NCBI GenBank assembly: GCA_946406115.1
Contig: OX291543.1
Span: forward strand, 36,172,815 to 36,236,814
Direction: 5' to 3'
Length of the DNA stretch: 64,000 nucleotides
From: Apoda limacodes
Lineage: Eukaryota > Arthropoda > Insecta > Lepidoptera > Limacodidae
The notes beneath the pieces were generated by a model. The model made no database searches. It saw only the letters and a list, made by a program, of their open reading frames with translations, and was not told where the DNA came from. Every line of letters starts with the position of its first letter. The first letter of the stretch is position 1. Shown here one piece after another: positions 30,588-41,025 of this stretch. A program made the translations under genes and the position numbers.

Positions 30588-30687
30588 CGATTTTAAAAGT
30601 TCTTGATGTGTTGACTACACATCAAGAACTTTTAAAATCGTTGCATGTATTGAAACCAAGACATAGAAAAGCTTTACTTAAATCTTG
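30541..30687. repeat. Perfect 71-bp-arm palindrome
   Basis: Left arm 30541-30611 and right arm 30617-30687 are exact reverse complements around a 5-bp loop (TGACT). The arm contains the first codons of the 95-residue gene in the left half and the same codons inverted in the right half. Confidence 0.97.
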
Positions 30688-30693
30688 AATGCA

Positions 30694-31353
30694 TTATTTA
30701 TGAATGATTGGAATTTCATTATGTTTGCTGTATTTAAATCCTTTTTTAGGTATATATACAATGCAGTTCTGGTCAGAAGGAAATATTCTCGTTTTAAATC
30801 GACACATATCAATTGTGTCCTGTTTTAAATCTATCATTAGGTAGCCATGAGGTTCACTAGTAGCATCTTTGTAGGCATCTTTCAAAAATTTGATGTTTTC
30901 AGGTGAGACTTGACGTGCTAAGTAACGAATTTGTGTTTTATCTCGTGGATTTTTAAAGTAGACTATATAACTAGAGTTTAAAGAAATATCTCTCTGTCCT
31001 TTACCTTGATGGAATATATTTTGTGTAATATAGAAAACACTAATGTTTCTATGATGACTACCCTTTGTGAATATGTCAACAACACGACCATCAGACTCTC
31101 GCATGAGGTCATCGATTATTATTAGTTGTGGTTGTTCTCCATCAAACATACTGAGGTCAGGAATACCTTGGTAATAATTAACATTGTTCAAGTTGTATAA
31201 CGGTTGCATTTCATCATAACACCACATAATATTAGAAAAATGTTGATTGCAAATCTCATTAGCATGTTTCACAAAATTTTTAACAAAAACTGATTTACCA
31301 CATCCACTAGGGCCAGCTACAATTACTGTAAAGGGATGATAAAAATGAATCAT
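30694..31353 (-). CDS. Polinton packaging ATPase (FtsK/HerA, A32-like), Polinton 2
   Basis: 219 residues, intact. Walker A GPSGCGKS at about residues 14-21, Walker B QLIIIDDL at about 75-82, followed by FTKGSHHRNISVFYITQNIF (sensor region). Expected to power DNA packaging. Starts at an ATG just after an AT-rich leader. Downstream of the polymerase gene in the same direction. The C-terminus is basic (KKGFKYSKHNE). Confidence 0.88.
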   Translation of the reverse strand: MIHFYHPFTVIVAGPSGCGKSVFVKNFVKHANEICNQHFSNIMWCYDEMQPLYNLNNVNYYQGIPDLSMFDGEQPQLIIIDDLMRESDGRVVDIFTKGSHHRNISVFYITQNIFHQGKGQRDISLNSSYIVYFKNPRDKTQIRYLARQVSPENIKFLKDAYKDATSEPHGYLMIDLKQDTIDMCRFKTRIFPSDQNCIVYIPKKGFKYSKHNEIPIIHK

Positions 31354-31536
31354 AATTATTTTTAATGTGTGTTCTCTTTGAAAATAAAAACAAACACTTA
31401 TATATTAAAAACAATATAATTAATAATAAAAAAAAATTACAATCATTAGGTTACTTAATAATAGTTATTACCTTACATTTTTTAAACACACATAAACCAG
31501 ATACAATTAATACTCTATTTTATTATTATTTCAAAA

Positions 31537-33950
31537 CTATAAGTTAATCTTAAAATGACCCCAAGCATATGTATCTGTTGAATTAGGTAAAATATATCTC
31601 TTGGTGTCATTACAGGATAGACAAGTTTTATTAATTTGTTGTGTAAAAATAGTATGTTTCACACTTCGAATCCTACACATTTGTGAAACATTTACATTTT
31701 TATTAAATAGACACAACTTATAATTTTCCAAATTCATCTTTTTTGTCACACTTTTATTTACACCTTTAGCTTTAGCAATAACCTTACTTTCAATGTCCAT
31801 TGCATACATTTTTGATCGAAGTCCTACAAACTCCCGAAATACTTTACCATTGTTCTCATCCTTAAAATATCCAAGTTTCTTTTTATTTAAAAGTGGGAAA
31901 CCATAAACATTATCACTAGGATAGTCTGAAGTATCGAAAAAACATTCTAAGTCAGATTTTATATCATTATAAAAATTATCTGTAAATACATGGTAAACTA
32001 AGCTATCCGTATCAGTGTATAATAGCTTGACACTATTATTGTATTTTCTTTTCATGTAATTATAATGAAAGTTATACATCAATGTTTTTGATATTTCTAA
32101 TATACAAAATCCTAAAACAAATGGTTTATTGAAATATACCTTAGTCTTTTGTAATTGTACAGCAATTAAAGACTCGGAGAATATAGATAGACTATGAAAC
32201 TCAGGGCGAGCAATTAAACTTTGTGCACCTTGAATTTTCCCACGGTTTTCCCAGTGGGTTAACAATTTCACATTAACACGTTTTTCAACATTTTCCATAG
32301 TTTTACCAAAGACTGCATTATTCATAAGTTTATAAAAATCTTTTTCAAAGTCACTTTTAGCTAAAGTTCTTAGTTGTGTATTTAAATCTATATATTTCTT
32401 CAACCAAGGACTTTGCTCAAACTGTAAAACTCTATGAACTCTAATTAATTTCATACCAAGTTGTAAACATTGCTTCAGATTTCTATAGTGAATAATATAT
32501 TTAGTTTTGTTATATAAATTTGGTACTAATTTTTTATCTTTACTGTTACCGATTACAATGTTTTCAGGGCATAAAGGTAAGTCTGAATGAAGATCATGTA
32601 AATTTTCAGGGTAGTCAAGATCAACTTCCAGTATGTATCCAATATCTGATGAATCTGATATATTGAAGTCTATGTTCGGGTTAACCCATTTAAAATCTCT
32701 TACAGGCAAATACTGAGACATTGCCCAACCATAGAGATTGTTTGCATCAAAATACATTAAGTAAGATTTTGGTAAGTTATCTTTGTAATCACCCATGTAC
32801 TCGTTATTTGCCTTTCCATATCTGTTAGAACACTGTGAAATACCACCTTTTATACCAGACTTTACGAATGCTATTTTATCAAATTCTTTTAATAATTCCA
32901 GTGTTATGTTAGTACATTTTAGCATTGCATCCCAGCTTAATCCTGGAAGGGTATAATATTGTACAGGGTCGAGTTCATATGTTTTGATACAAATTTCTCT
33001 AAAGTTTTCAAAAATATCAGTGAGTAACATTACATCAGTTCTTAAGTATAGATTGGAATAGTCCAACATATTTTTACATTTAAATTGGACCCAAACATTT
33101 TGAGCATGTTTATAATCATCATCTGAGACACTGGTATTACTTAAAGAGTTAAAGAAAGCGTCTTGATCTGGAAGAGTTGTAACTTTTAAGGATTCATAAG
33201 AATTAACAAATTCATAAGGAAAAACACCTTTCCTAATAAGTTTATTAAAATCATTTTCGTTTGGAAATTGTTTTCTTAATTCTATAAATTGATCTTTTTT
33301 TAGATTTTTAGCTAAACTATCTAAACTGCTGGCCATGAATTTAAAGGAATCTAAAAACCGCAAATGTACTAAATGACCTCTTATATTAAGTTTTTTTGAG
33401 AATGAAATATATTTTTCCTTATTTTGTGGAATGATATCTATTTCTCCATCTTTAAAATTCAAAGCATGAACAATAAAATAAGCATCATAATTACTTAGAT
33501 TATAAAATAGAATGGGAATGAAAAAGGGAACACGATACTTTGAACTACATAATTCGTGAGCAACACCTATAAAATTACCAGTATTCCAATCATAGTCTAC
33601 TGTGATGTCATCACCCAATAGCCCTTCACAAATATAACATAATTGCGATTGTCTAATAGATTCCTTCTCTTCGTTAGTTAATGGAAGTGGACATTTTTGA
33701 AAACAATTTATCCTATGTATATTGCTAATATCTTTGTAAATGCTTTCCATAAACATTTTTGCACAATTAGGCCCTGTGTATGTTCTGTATGTAGACAGCT
33801 TATCATCATACGAACATTTTATATAGTATCCATAACTATTAACTTCATGTTCATGTATTGTTTTTGTATATGACTTCGATGGATCAGGGTCACATGAGGT
33901 GACGGGTTTTAAAAGAGCTTCAAAGTCTGATTTATATTACAAAAGGTAAT
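31537..33950 (-). pseudogene. Protein-primed type B DNA polymerase, catalytic part (Polinton 2)
   Basis: Open for 739 codons from the ATG at 33756 and further upstream without ATG to about 33935. Exo II LFYNLSNYDAYFIVH, motif A YFDANNLYGWAM, motif B KLMNNAVFGKTMEN and motif C LLYTDTDSLVYHV are all present, with the TGNFIGVAHELC segment before Exo II. A one-base shift falls inside the exonuclease I motif near 33938, separating this part from the N-terminal region. The rest of the gene lies upstream, interrupted by the CR1 LINE. Clearly homologous to, but diverged from, the Polinton 1 polymerase. Confidence 0.85.
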
Positions 33951-34569
33951 TTTAATTTTCTTTGAAACTTATCAAAATAGATTTCATCATTATTTGTTTC
34001 CCGATTAAACCAATCTGTTCCTTTTTTATGAATTCCTGGTAATTCAGTAACAATATGAGCACAGTCATGTTTTTGGTGATTAATTAAATTAACTTTAGAT
34101 TTAAAATATAGAAGGAAACCATCACAGATATGAATAGCATTATTTCAATTCGTTATTTGTTTACTTACCAAGCGTGATAAATTTTTTATAAAACAATAAT
34201 GACCATTTGAACCATTGTTTAAAAATAATAAGTTAATGTGTAATTCTTTACGACATTTTGTAAAATATAATGGTCCAACGATAGTATTACATTTTTTTTC
34301 TTTGTTAAATTCTAATCCGAAAACATTGATACTAATGTTATTCTGTTTTTCTACCTTGGGTATATCCGATAATTTGATTGGGAACTGTATATTATTAAAC
34401 TTTAGTCTATTTTGATTCCTCAAGTATGATGATACCCTTTCAGAACTTTTATTTACAGGATATAGTGCGGATAATAAAGCCCACTTAAAACATTGTTGAT
34501 CGTTATTTTTTACATTTATGACTGCTTTTTTACGCTTAATATTTTTTTTTTTTATACCACTAAGGTGGC
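33951..34569 (-). pseudogene. Polymerase N-terminal region, downstream of LINE insertion
   Basis: The frame from the LINE junction to 34145 has INVKNNDQQCFKWALLSALY, ISINVFGLEFNKEKKC and LHINLLFLNNGSNGHYCFIK with NLSRLV, matching the 20560-20045 segment of Polinton 1. From 34145 to 33951 conserved Cys/His-containing sequence continues but in shifting frames with stops. The upstream end merges with the poly(A) end of the CR1 LINE near 34550-34570. Confidence 0.7.
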
Positions 34570-34577
34570 AAACAAGC

Positions 34578-37544
34578 TTACCGTAGCCTATGGACGCTTG
34601 CAACACCAGGGGTATCACTTGCGCGTTGCCGACCCTTCAGATATCTAATAACTTCTTTCTTGAAGAACTCCATACTGTAGTCCTTGCAGAAAACCTTGGC
34701 AGGGAGCTCATTCCACAACTTAAGCGTTCGCGGGAGGAAGTTTCTCTGAAACCGCACTGTACGCGACCATTTAGGTTCTAAAGTGTGAGAATGAATTCCC
34801 TGCCGATGGCGAGCGGTGCGATGGTAGAAAGTAGCCGTGGGCATCATTTCGAACAATTCCTCAGAACACAACCCATTGTACAAGCGGTAGAACACACACA
34901 GTGAGGCAAAGTCTCTCCTCAGACTTAAGGGCTCGATACCGCAAGTGAGTTTGGAATCGTCGACAATTCTCACAGCCCGTCGTTGAACCGAGTCAAAAGG
35001 GCCAAGCTGGTATCCGGGTGCACCTGCCCAGAGATGGCAGCAGTACTCCATATGGGGCCTAACTTGCGACTTGTAAAGTAACAACCTTTGCCCCGACGTG
35101 AAGTACTGCTTCGCTCTGTTGAGTACACCAAGTTTTTTGGACGCCAGCTTTACCTTATCTTGTAAATGATCTCGGAACTGAACATCGCTGGAGATGTCGA
35201 CACCAAGGATCCCAATGCTCTTGGAGATGGAGAGGGGAGTGTTCTGGAATTGTGGGACCACAGTGAATGGAGTTTTCTTAGCGGTGAACGCGCACACTTG
35301 TGTCTTTGTAGGGTTGAATCGGACCAAGTTTACCCGTCCCCAGTCAGAGACCTGGGACAGTGTGGTCTCGATTTGAGACACAAGTTCTCCGCGGTTTTCC
35401 TCCACAACGGAACGAGGGATGTTTGCACGACCCGTGTAAAAAGCGTCACCAGTACTGTCATCTGCATAGCAATGTATGTTGTTGATGTCCAACATGTCAT
35501 TGATATGCAGTAGAAACAGCGTAGGAGACAGCACAGAGCCTTGCGGGACACCAGCATTAATGTCCATGCTATCAGAGCAACTACCGTCAACTACGGTTCG
35601 TATGCGTCTGCCGGACAAAAAGCTAGCCACCCATTTGCACAAACCCTCGGGCACTCCGTAAGATGGCAACTTCGATAGAAGACCGCGGTGCCAGACCCGA
35701 TCGAACGCCTTCGCTATGTCCAGGCTACATGCCAATGCCTCCCCCTGACTCTCAATGGCTAGTGCCCATCGGTGTGTGAGATACACTAGAAGGTCACCAG
35801 TCGAGCGACCGTGGCGAAAGCCATATTGACGGTCACTGACCAGATCGTGTACTTCTAGGTATCTTAGAAGCTGTGTGTTGATCACACGCTCCATCACCTT
35901 AGAGAGGAGAGAGGTTATAGCGATAGGCCTGTAATTCGATGGATCTGATCTATCGCCCTTTTTGGGCACCGGGTGCACATTCGCAGTCTTCCATGTAGAC
36001 GGAAATTGCCTAGTGTGGTAGGAAAGCGCGAAGAGGCGCGTGAGTACAGGACATAACTCAGGAGCACACTGCTTAAGCACCACTGCTGGTATACCGTCTG
36101 GCCCACTCGACTTATGAACGTCTAGAGAAAGCAACGTCCGCCTGACCTCCCGCTGCGTTATGGAGATTTCCGGCATGGACTTACCGCACCACGGTATAGT
36201 AGGTGGTACAGCGCCTTCATCGCTCATATTCGAGTTCGAGGCAAAGAGACTGCCCAGTAGATCGGCTTTCTCTTTAGCACTATGGGCCAAGTCACCATCG
36301 GTCTTTCGCAGTGGTGGTAACGACGACTGGCAGAAGTTCCCTTCGGCAGCTTTGGCGAGCGACCAGAAAGCACGACTCCCAGAAGGATAGCTCGCAAGTC
36401 GCCCACCTATTTTGCCGATGAATTGGAATTTTGCTCTGGCAGTTGCTTTCTTACTGAACCTCGAGGCAGCATTTAATTTGCGTTTTAACTCAGAAATATT
36501 CGGATCCTTATTAAAACGAGCCGTGGTCCAAGCCTCATATGCATTTTGCTTAAGAATTTTAGCTTTTCTGCAAGACCTTAATAACCACGGTCGTTTTTTG
36601 ACGCCGGCAGCTACTCGCGGGTTAGGAATATAGCATTCCATACCAGCAAGGATTGTCTCAGTGACTGCAGCTGCGCAGACGTCAGGATCTTCTGAGTTAA
36701 AGCAGATCTGCCTCCACGGGTACGATGCGTAAAATTCACGCAATCCATCCCAGTCTGCCGACTTATAGTGCCACACACGACGCCAGTTAGTTGGCCCAGA
36801 AGGATCAGGTTGTGTGCATGACACTTGAGTCCGAACGAGACAGTGGTCCGAGGAGCCAAGAGGCGCATCCACTGAGACGGAGTACCCGTCCGGACGAGTA
36901 GTCAGCAGAAGGTCCAGTAAGGAGCTCGTATGTTCCTCTATATCTGGTATTCTCGTTGGAGAAAGTACCAGCTGAGAGAATCCATAGGTCAGAGCAAATT
37001 CATGAGCAGATATCCCAGCATAGTTATTGGTTCGAGAACTGAGCCACTCGCGATGGTGGGCGTTAAAGTCTCCCAAAATAACTAGTTCTGCTGTGGGATA
37101 TTGCTCTAGAACTTTGTCAGTCGTCAAACTCAGGTGCGTGAAGAGTCGAGTTACGTCCGTGTCACCGCTATGAGACCTGTATAGGCACGCATAGATACGA
37201 CTGTGGCCGCTGTAATCTACGCGCACCCACAATATCGACAGGTCCCTGTCTTCAAGGCTATGAAGGCGGCGACAGCAGATATCCTCCCGGACGAACATAC
37301 ATACACCGGCACGACTCATAAAATTGTGTTCGAGTTTGTAGCCGGGATAATGAAGGTATGATGTTTCGGCCGGGCAGGATATCTGCGTCTCCGTTAGAAA
37401 AAGAATGGTCGGCTGCGCAGTTTCGAGATGGTGGTGGACTGCGTTAAGATTTGCGTGAAGACCCCTGATGTTGCAAAAATCCACATTATATGTGGATGGA
37501 GTAGCCGCTGTGCAAACTCTTTTCTTTTTCTGTCTTCTGGCCAT
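34578..37544 (-). CDS. CR1-like LINE ORF2: endonuclease and reverse transcriptase
   Basis: 988 residues, uninterrupted. Endonuclease: FCNIRGLHANLNAVHHHLE, LFLTETQI, VILGDFNAHHREW (catalytic Asp/Asn) and GSSDHCLV near residue 230. RT: VHPVPKKGDRSDPSNYRPIA, RQYGFRHGRSTGDLL, CSLDIAKAFDRVWHRGL (motif A), GVPQGSVLSPTLFLLHINDM and HCYADDSTGD (catalytic YADD near residue 693), then ECCHLW-type C-terminal region. Makes cDNA by target-primed reverse transcription. The intact frame suggests a fairly recent insertion. Confidence 0.93.
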   Translation of the reverse strand: MARRQKKKRVCTAATPSTYNVDFCNIRGLHANLNAVHHHLETAQPTILFLTETQISCPAETSYLHYPGYKLEHNFMSRAGVCMFVREDICCRRLHSLEDRDLSILWVRVDYSGHSRIYACLYRSHSGDTDVTRLFTHLSLTTDKVLEQYPTAELVILGDFNAHHREWLSSRTNNYAGISAHEFALTYGFSQLVLSPTRIPDIEEHTSSLLDLLLTTRPDGYSVSVDAPLGSSDHCLVRTQVSCTQPDPSGPTNWRRVWHYKSADWDGLREFYASYPWRQICFNSEDPDVCAAAVTETILAGMECYIPNPRVAAGVKKRPWLLRSCRKAKILKQNAYEAWTTARFNKDPNISELKRKLNAASRFSKKATARAKFQFIGKIGGRLASYPSGSRAFWSLAKAAEGNFCQSSLPPLRKTDGDLAHSAKEKADLLGSLFASNSNMSDEGAVPPTIPWCGKSMPEISITQREVRRTLLSLDVHKSSGPDGIPAVVLKQCAPELCPVLTRLFALSYHTRQFPSTWKTANVHPVPKKGDRSDPSNYRPIAITSLLSKVMERVINTQLLRYLEVHDLVSDRQYGFRHGRSTGDLLVYLTHRWALAIESQGEALACSLDIAKAFDRVWHRGLLSKLPSYGVPEGLCKWVASFLSGRRIRTVVDGSCSDSMDINAGVPQGSVLSPTLFLLHINDMLDINNIHCYADDSTGDAFYTGRANIPRSVVEENRGELVSQIETTLSQVSDWGRVNLVRFNPTKTQVCAFTAKKTPFTVVPQFQNTPLSISKSIGILGVDISSDVQFRDHLQDKVKLASKKLGVLNRAKQYFTSGQRLLLYKSQVRPHMEYCCHLWAGAPGYQLGPFDSVQRRAVRIVDDSKLTCGIEPLSLRRDFASLCVFYRLYNGLCSEELFEMMPTATFYHRTARHRQGIHSHTLEPKWSRTVRFQRNFLPRTLKLWNELPAKVFCKDYSMEFFKKEVIRYLKGRQRASDTPGVASVHRLR

Positions 37545-38196
37545 AATATATATAAAAAAAAGTTACTAAGACTAAGGATGAGGATTCACTGCACAGACAG
37601 CATAGAGGACAAAGGGTGCGGTTCTAAGACTGCCGAAGCTCGCCACAGATGATACGGTTGCTGGCACGGCGGGCGGAAGGGCCCCTGATCCCCCTCTGTT
37701 GTAGTAGCCGGGTCCACTCCGGTCTCCTTCTCCGGCACGATTACCACTTCAGATACTTTACACAGGCTGGCGAATCAGCCTCCCAGGGCGGAGATTAAGT
37801 GATCCCTGGGTTCGGGATCCCGTTCAACCTGCGGGCGGCCAGCGGTCAGCCGTTTCATCAGGTCTCCCTGACCGCCGAACCAGCACGCCACGTCTACGCC
37901 GAGTACGACAGCAACAAGCACCGCCGGTCCTCCGCTGTCCGCGCAGCGAATCCTCAAAGAGCTCTGGCAACCTTACTCACCGCCAGGAACACAACACTAC
38001 TCAATGTTAGTGTTATTATGGCCGCGGTTTTCTGTAAGGTGGAGGTACTTCCCCAGTTCGGGCCGCTCATTCGAGCAAGTACTCGCTATGCCCTGCTTAG
38101 TTGTTCGGGTGGCTTATTCGAGCGAGTACTTGCAGTGCCCTACCTCTCTTGAAAGGTTATTCAATAAACGAAGACCCTCGTAAGGGATTGAACTTA
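37545..38196 (-). other. CR1-like LINE 5' region
   Basis: GC-rich sequence upstream of ORF2. Two related words, CATTCGAGCAAGTACTCGCT and TTATTCGAGCGAGTACTTGC (38069-38140, plus strand), form a short duplicated motif. Open frames here overlap on both strands and none is recognised as ORF1. Confidence 0.5.
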
Positions 38197-38809
38197 TTAA
38201 CATTCATTTCTAAGAACTAAATTTTTTTTTAAAGTCCATCCACTATCTTTTGCTTCGAAATCACTCATTTTATTTTTAATGTCTTCGCTTAAAGTTTCTA
38301 AATAATTTTCTAATTCGTCCCCTAAAGAAATAGTCCAATTTTTTGTTTGAAAATCGAAAGAATTTTTTAAATCTTTTGTTTCCTGTTCAAAATCTGCATG
38401 AATAATAAAATTAACTTCAACAATAGTTAACTCTTTTAAACATTCCTGAATAAGAAATAGTATCGACTCTTTAATTGATGCTATGAATACTTCAGGAGTT
38501 TGTATTTTAAGTGACTCATTAGCTTTAGGTGATACAATTCTATACGTTAAGACCCGAGACCCAAAAGCAACTGATATAACAGAGACATTATGTAAATTAT
38601 GATTATGAATAAGACATTTTTCTTTGTGTTCCTTAGATCGTAAGTGCTGAGCATAGAACCTTTGGCTAACCTGTAATTCACATATTTGACACATAACGTT
38701 CTGTCTATGTGTTGTATTGGAAGATGATGACGTCGATGCTTGTCGTAAATCTTCAACACTAATATCAGCTTGTCTCTTCAAACCTCGACCGACTTGAATT
38801 GAAGATTTT
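38197..38809 (-). pseudogene. Polymerase N-terminal region upstream of LINE (Polinton 2)
   Basis: Exon-like frame from an acceptor CTACAG at 38809 down to the LINE junction. Contains RGLKRQADISVEDLRQ, a C2H2-like finger MCQICELQVSQRFYAQHLRS with a following HK, and a final KDSGWTLKKNL segment. The same finger and KDSGW motif occur in Polinton 1 (21171-20611). The 194-codon frame ends by chance at 38197 because of the insertion. Confidence 0.7.
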
Positions 38810-38891
38810 CTGTAGGTATAACATGCTTATGTTAATATAAGAACACAAATATGTAACATAAAATTTAAATAAGTATAGTTAGAATGTATAC

Positions 38892-39015
38892 CTGAATGTT
38901 TCCTCAACTTCTTTACAGATGTTAAACAGTGAAGTGTCATAATACGGATTTTCCAGAGCATTATCTTCATAATTCTCACACGCTCTCATTAGTTCTTTTT
39001 CTTCTTCTTCAAAAA
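38892..39015 (-). CDS. Upstream exon of the Polinton 2 polymerase gene (candidate)
   Basis: On minus, an open acidic stretch (FEEEEKELMRACENYEDNA, then NPYYDTSLFNICKEVEETF) ends at donor CAG/GTATAC at 38892. The 82-bp intron is closed by CCTACAG at 38810, and the phase is kept into the finger-containing exon. The true 5' start is unclear; an in-frame ATG lies at about 38978. 39016-39218 is AT-rich without a gene. Confidence 0.5.
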
Positions 39016-39218
39016 CATTTTGAAAAAAAACACTTTATAGTGACATGGTTGAAATAAACCAGTTTAGCTTTGCTTGTGAATGATGAATTAATAATAAATA
39101 TAATGTTCGATTTTTCTCTTATATATACAAGTCGATAAGGTGATTACTATATTAGTTGATGGTTAATTAATAGTTGCTCGTTACTTATCAATTAGATACT
39201 CATAAAATTTTGTAAGGA

Positions 39219-40428
39219 TGGTTCTTATAAATTAATTTAGCTATTAGAGATTACTTTTTAAAAATGTATTTTTTACAGTTATTGGTTTCTGCTATTTGCT
39301 TCGTGATATCAAATATGATACCCTTCGTTTGCTCATATTTTTCATCTTTTGTATCCGTATAATATTTGATCCTCACTTCTGAGTGTTTCCAATGTTCATC
39401 TACTGGTACTTTTTTCAATTTTATGAGGTCATACACCTCAATTTTTATCAAATGTGTAGCATGAGCCCCATCATCATTATTAGTAGACAAGTATGTGACA
39501 CCAGGGATACCATCTTTTGAAGATCTCGCCACTGTAGAGCTGAGTTTCTATTTCTTCTGATTGGTCCCCTCAAAGAATGAGTCGATACTATTTCGACGAG
39601 ACCGTTTGAGCTTTGTTGTTTCTAAGGCCTTCTCAGTTGATTGCTCATCATCCGATGTAGCGTAGTAGTAATGCTTGAACGTGTTTTCTTCCATTACGTT
39701 AAATGTCGAATTCTGTAATAAAATAAGCCTATGCTTTAAAAACATATTTGTATAATAATTTGAATCAAAAATTTGCCTAAAGTGAAAACCTAAACAAAAT
39801 TGGTTAAGTAATAGACATTCAAACAAACACATAGTTTTGAGGGTCTGTAATATATAATAAATATAGATAAAGAATTATAAAGCAAAAAAACACATACCTC
39901 CATAGCTTTTTTTTGAAGGAAATAGAACCAGCCTCAGTATCACACTTGATGATAAATTGTAACTCGAATACTATCGACTAGTGTTTATGGATCCTATATA
40001 TATACGATTTATCTTACAAGTACAAATATAATTAAAAAAGTATTAGGAATGTCACCACAAACATCATTATCGCACTCACGACATTAATTATAAGATAGAT
40101 AAATAAGAATAACTAATAAACGGAAAAATACGATAGACCCATTACGATAATGATATAACTACTTAACAAAACTACACAGAACCCACAGTGATGTCACGTG
40201 GTAGATCTGGTCAAGCGTGAGTCGACGTATCCCAGACACAGGGGGTGGTTTTGAGAGTGGTCAAGCGCGAGTCGCCACACCCCAGACACAGGGGTGGTTT
40301 TGAGAGTGGTCAAGTGCGAGTCGCCACACCCCAGACACAGGGGTAGTTTTGAGAGTGGTCAAGCGCGAGTCGTAGAGAGGGGTAGAGGTTGGGGGGGAGT
40401 GCGCCAGAACCAACGAATCCCCTCTACT
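39219..40428. repeat. Polinton 2 right terminal inverted repeat
   Basis: 1210 bp, inverse of 24401-25260 plus an extra segment (about 39960-40360). The extra part includes roughly three 50-bp tandem units with GACTCGCGCTTGACCACTCT-type and CACCCCTGTGTCTGGGG words (40200-40370). Ends CCCCTCTACT followed by TTGGTC. Confidence 0.9.
39251..39903 (-). pseudogene. Spliced TIR gene, right copy, with nonsense codon
   Basis: Mirror copy of 24576-25222. First exon ATGGAG at 39903-39898 with donor GTATGT; exon 2 from about 39712. A TAG at 39550-39548 replaces a Lys codon of the left copy, so only the left copy is open. A few other substitutions (for example Glu for Lys early in exon 2, and a longer C-terminus ending IFKK) show that the two TIRs have diverged slightly. 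Confidence 0.65.
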
Positions 40429-40766
40429 TTGGTCTGTATCTAATCTATGTTAAAACTTTTTTCTTTCCTGTAAAATAGAAGTTTTTAAAAGTTAAATACA
40501 AAATCTAGTATAATAGTGTGCAAGTGGAAGTGATGAAAAATATTTATTAGTAAGTTTTTATTAGTAAATTAATCATTCGCTGTGGTTATTGAAAAAACTA
40601 TTTCGTGTCGTTTACAACACCCAAATTGAAAACTTTACGTAACCAATTTCAAAATGTTTATTGGGCATTCTGGCTCAGTTTCCGCAGCGCAGATGCACGT
40701 AATCTATTTCAAAATGTTTATTGGGCATTCTGGCTCACTTTCCGCAGCGCGGAATAAATACCTACT
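40429..40766. repeat. Polinton 1 right terminus, outer part
   Basis: Starts with the TTGGTC duplication, then AT-rich sequence. From about 40618 it has the inverse of TTTTCAATTTGGG and two direct 60-bp units with TTTATTGGGCATTCTGGCTC and CCGCAGCGC (40652-40750), ending AATAAATACCTACT. The left terminus has the same words arranged as a palindrome instead. CACCGC follows at 40767-40772. Confidence 0.75.
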
Positions 40767-40811
40767 CACCGCTTCCCATAAATGATTTGTTGGCTTTAGT
40801 AAGCCTAAATT

Positions 40812-41025
40812 TTGGCAAAGCAAGTTTATTTTTATTTCTCGTATTTTATCATTGTTCCTCGGAAATTGGGATATATTTTTACGGACAGAAATAATATTTT
40901 CATAGATATATTGACACATTGGCAAAGCAAGTTTATTTTTATTTCTCGTATTTTATCATTGTTCCTCGGAAATTGGGATATATTTTTACGGACAAAAATA
41001 ATATTTTCATAGATATATTGACACG
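40812..41025. repeat. 107-bp tandem duplication inside LINE A2
   Basis: The segment TTGGCAAAGCAAGTTTATTT through GATATATTGACAC occurs at 40812-40918 and again from 40919 to about 41025, nearly identical. It duplicates the QYIYENII/VRKNISQFPRNN coding segment. Confidence 0.92.

Larger units (their letters stand above)
34550..38196 (-). mobile_element. CR1-like LINE inserted in the Polinton 2 polymerase gene
   Basis: Minus-strand non-LTR element. The 3' end near 34550 shows a short A-run preceded by GCTTGTTTGCCACC, a common lepidopteran CR1 tail. One long ORF2 (34578-37544) is intact. The 5' region 37545-38190 is GC-rich and untranslated or the end of ORF1; no ORF1 protein is recognisable there. 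Its GC content differs sharply from the surrounding Polinton. Polymerase-gene sequence resumes on both sides. The right boundary near 38196 is approximate. Confidence 0.87.
24401..40428 (-). mobile_element. Polinton/Maverick 2 (nested in Polinton 1)
   Basis: 16.03 kb between two TTGGTC duplications, ends AGTAGAGGGG...CCCCTCTACT. The core genes lie on the minus strand, from polymerase (right) to protease (left): polymerase, ATPase, small hydrophobic protein, conserved unknown, integrase, minor capsid, membrane-type protein, hexon-like capsid, protease. TIRs carry a spliced gene each; the left copy is on plus and the right copy on minus. A 3.6-kb CR1 LINE interrupts the polymerase gene; without it the element is about 12.4 kb. 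Integrase, capsid and polymerase frames are broken, so it is defective. Confidence 0.93.
9099..40766 (+). mobile_element. Polinton/Maverick 1 (outer element, contains Polinton 2)
   Basis: The left end starts AGTAGGTGTTTATT and the right end is the inverse of AGTAGGTATTTATT, with CACCGC on both outsides. After removing the nested 16.0-kb Polinton 2, the element is about 15.6 kb. Plus-strand genes are ATPase, unknown, fibre-like, integrase, PLA2, protease, minor capsid, basic peptide, capsid candidate and RNase H-like protein. A type B polymerase and three less certain genes lie on minus. The right terminal region is split: 24180-24400 and 40429-40766. Broken polymerase and capsid genes show it is no longer autonomous. 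Confidence 0.88.

Noticed and set aside
30541..30687. Reading the palindrome as a transcription terminator
   Set aside because: Eukaryotic element; perfect 71-bp arms containing coding sequence are not a terminator.
35166..36633. Several frames antisense to the CR1 ORF2
   Set aside because: Shadows of the 988-residue endonuclease/RT frame.
37428..38152. Frames in CR1 5' region (plus and minus)
   Set aside because: Overlapping on both strands with no recognisable ORF1 features; left as untranslated region.
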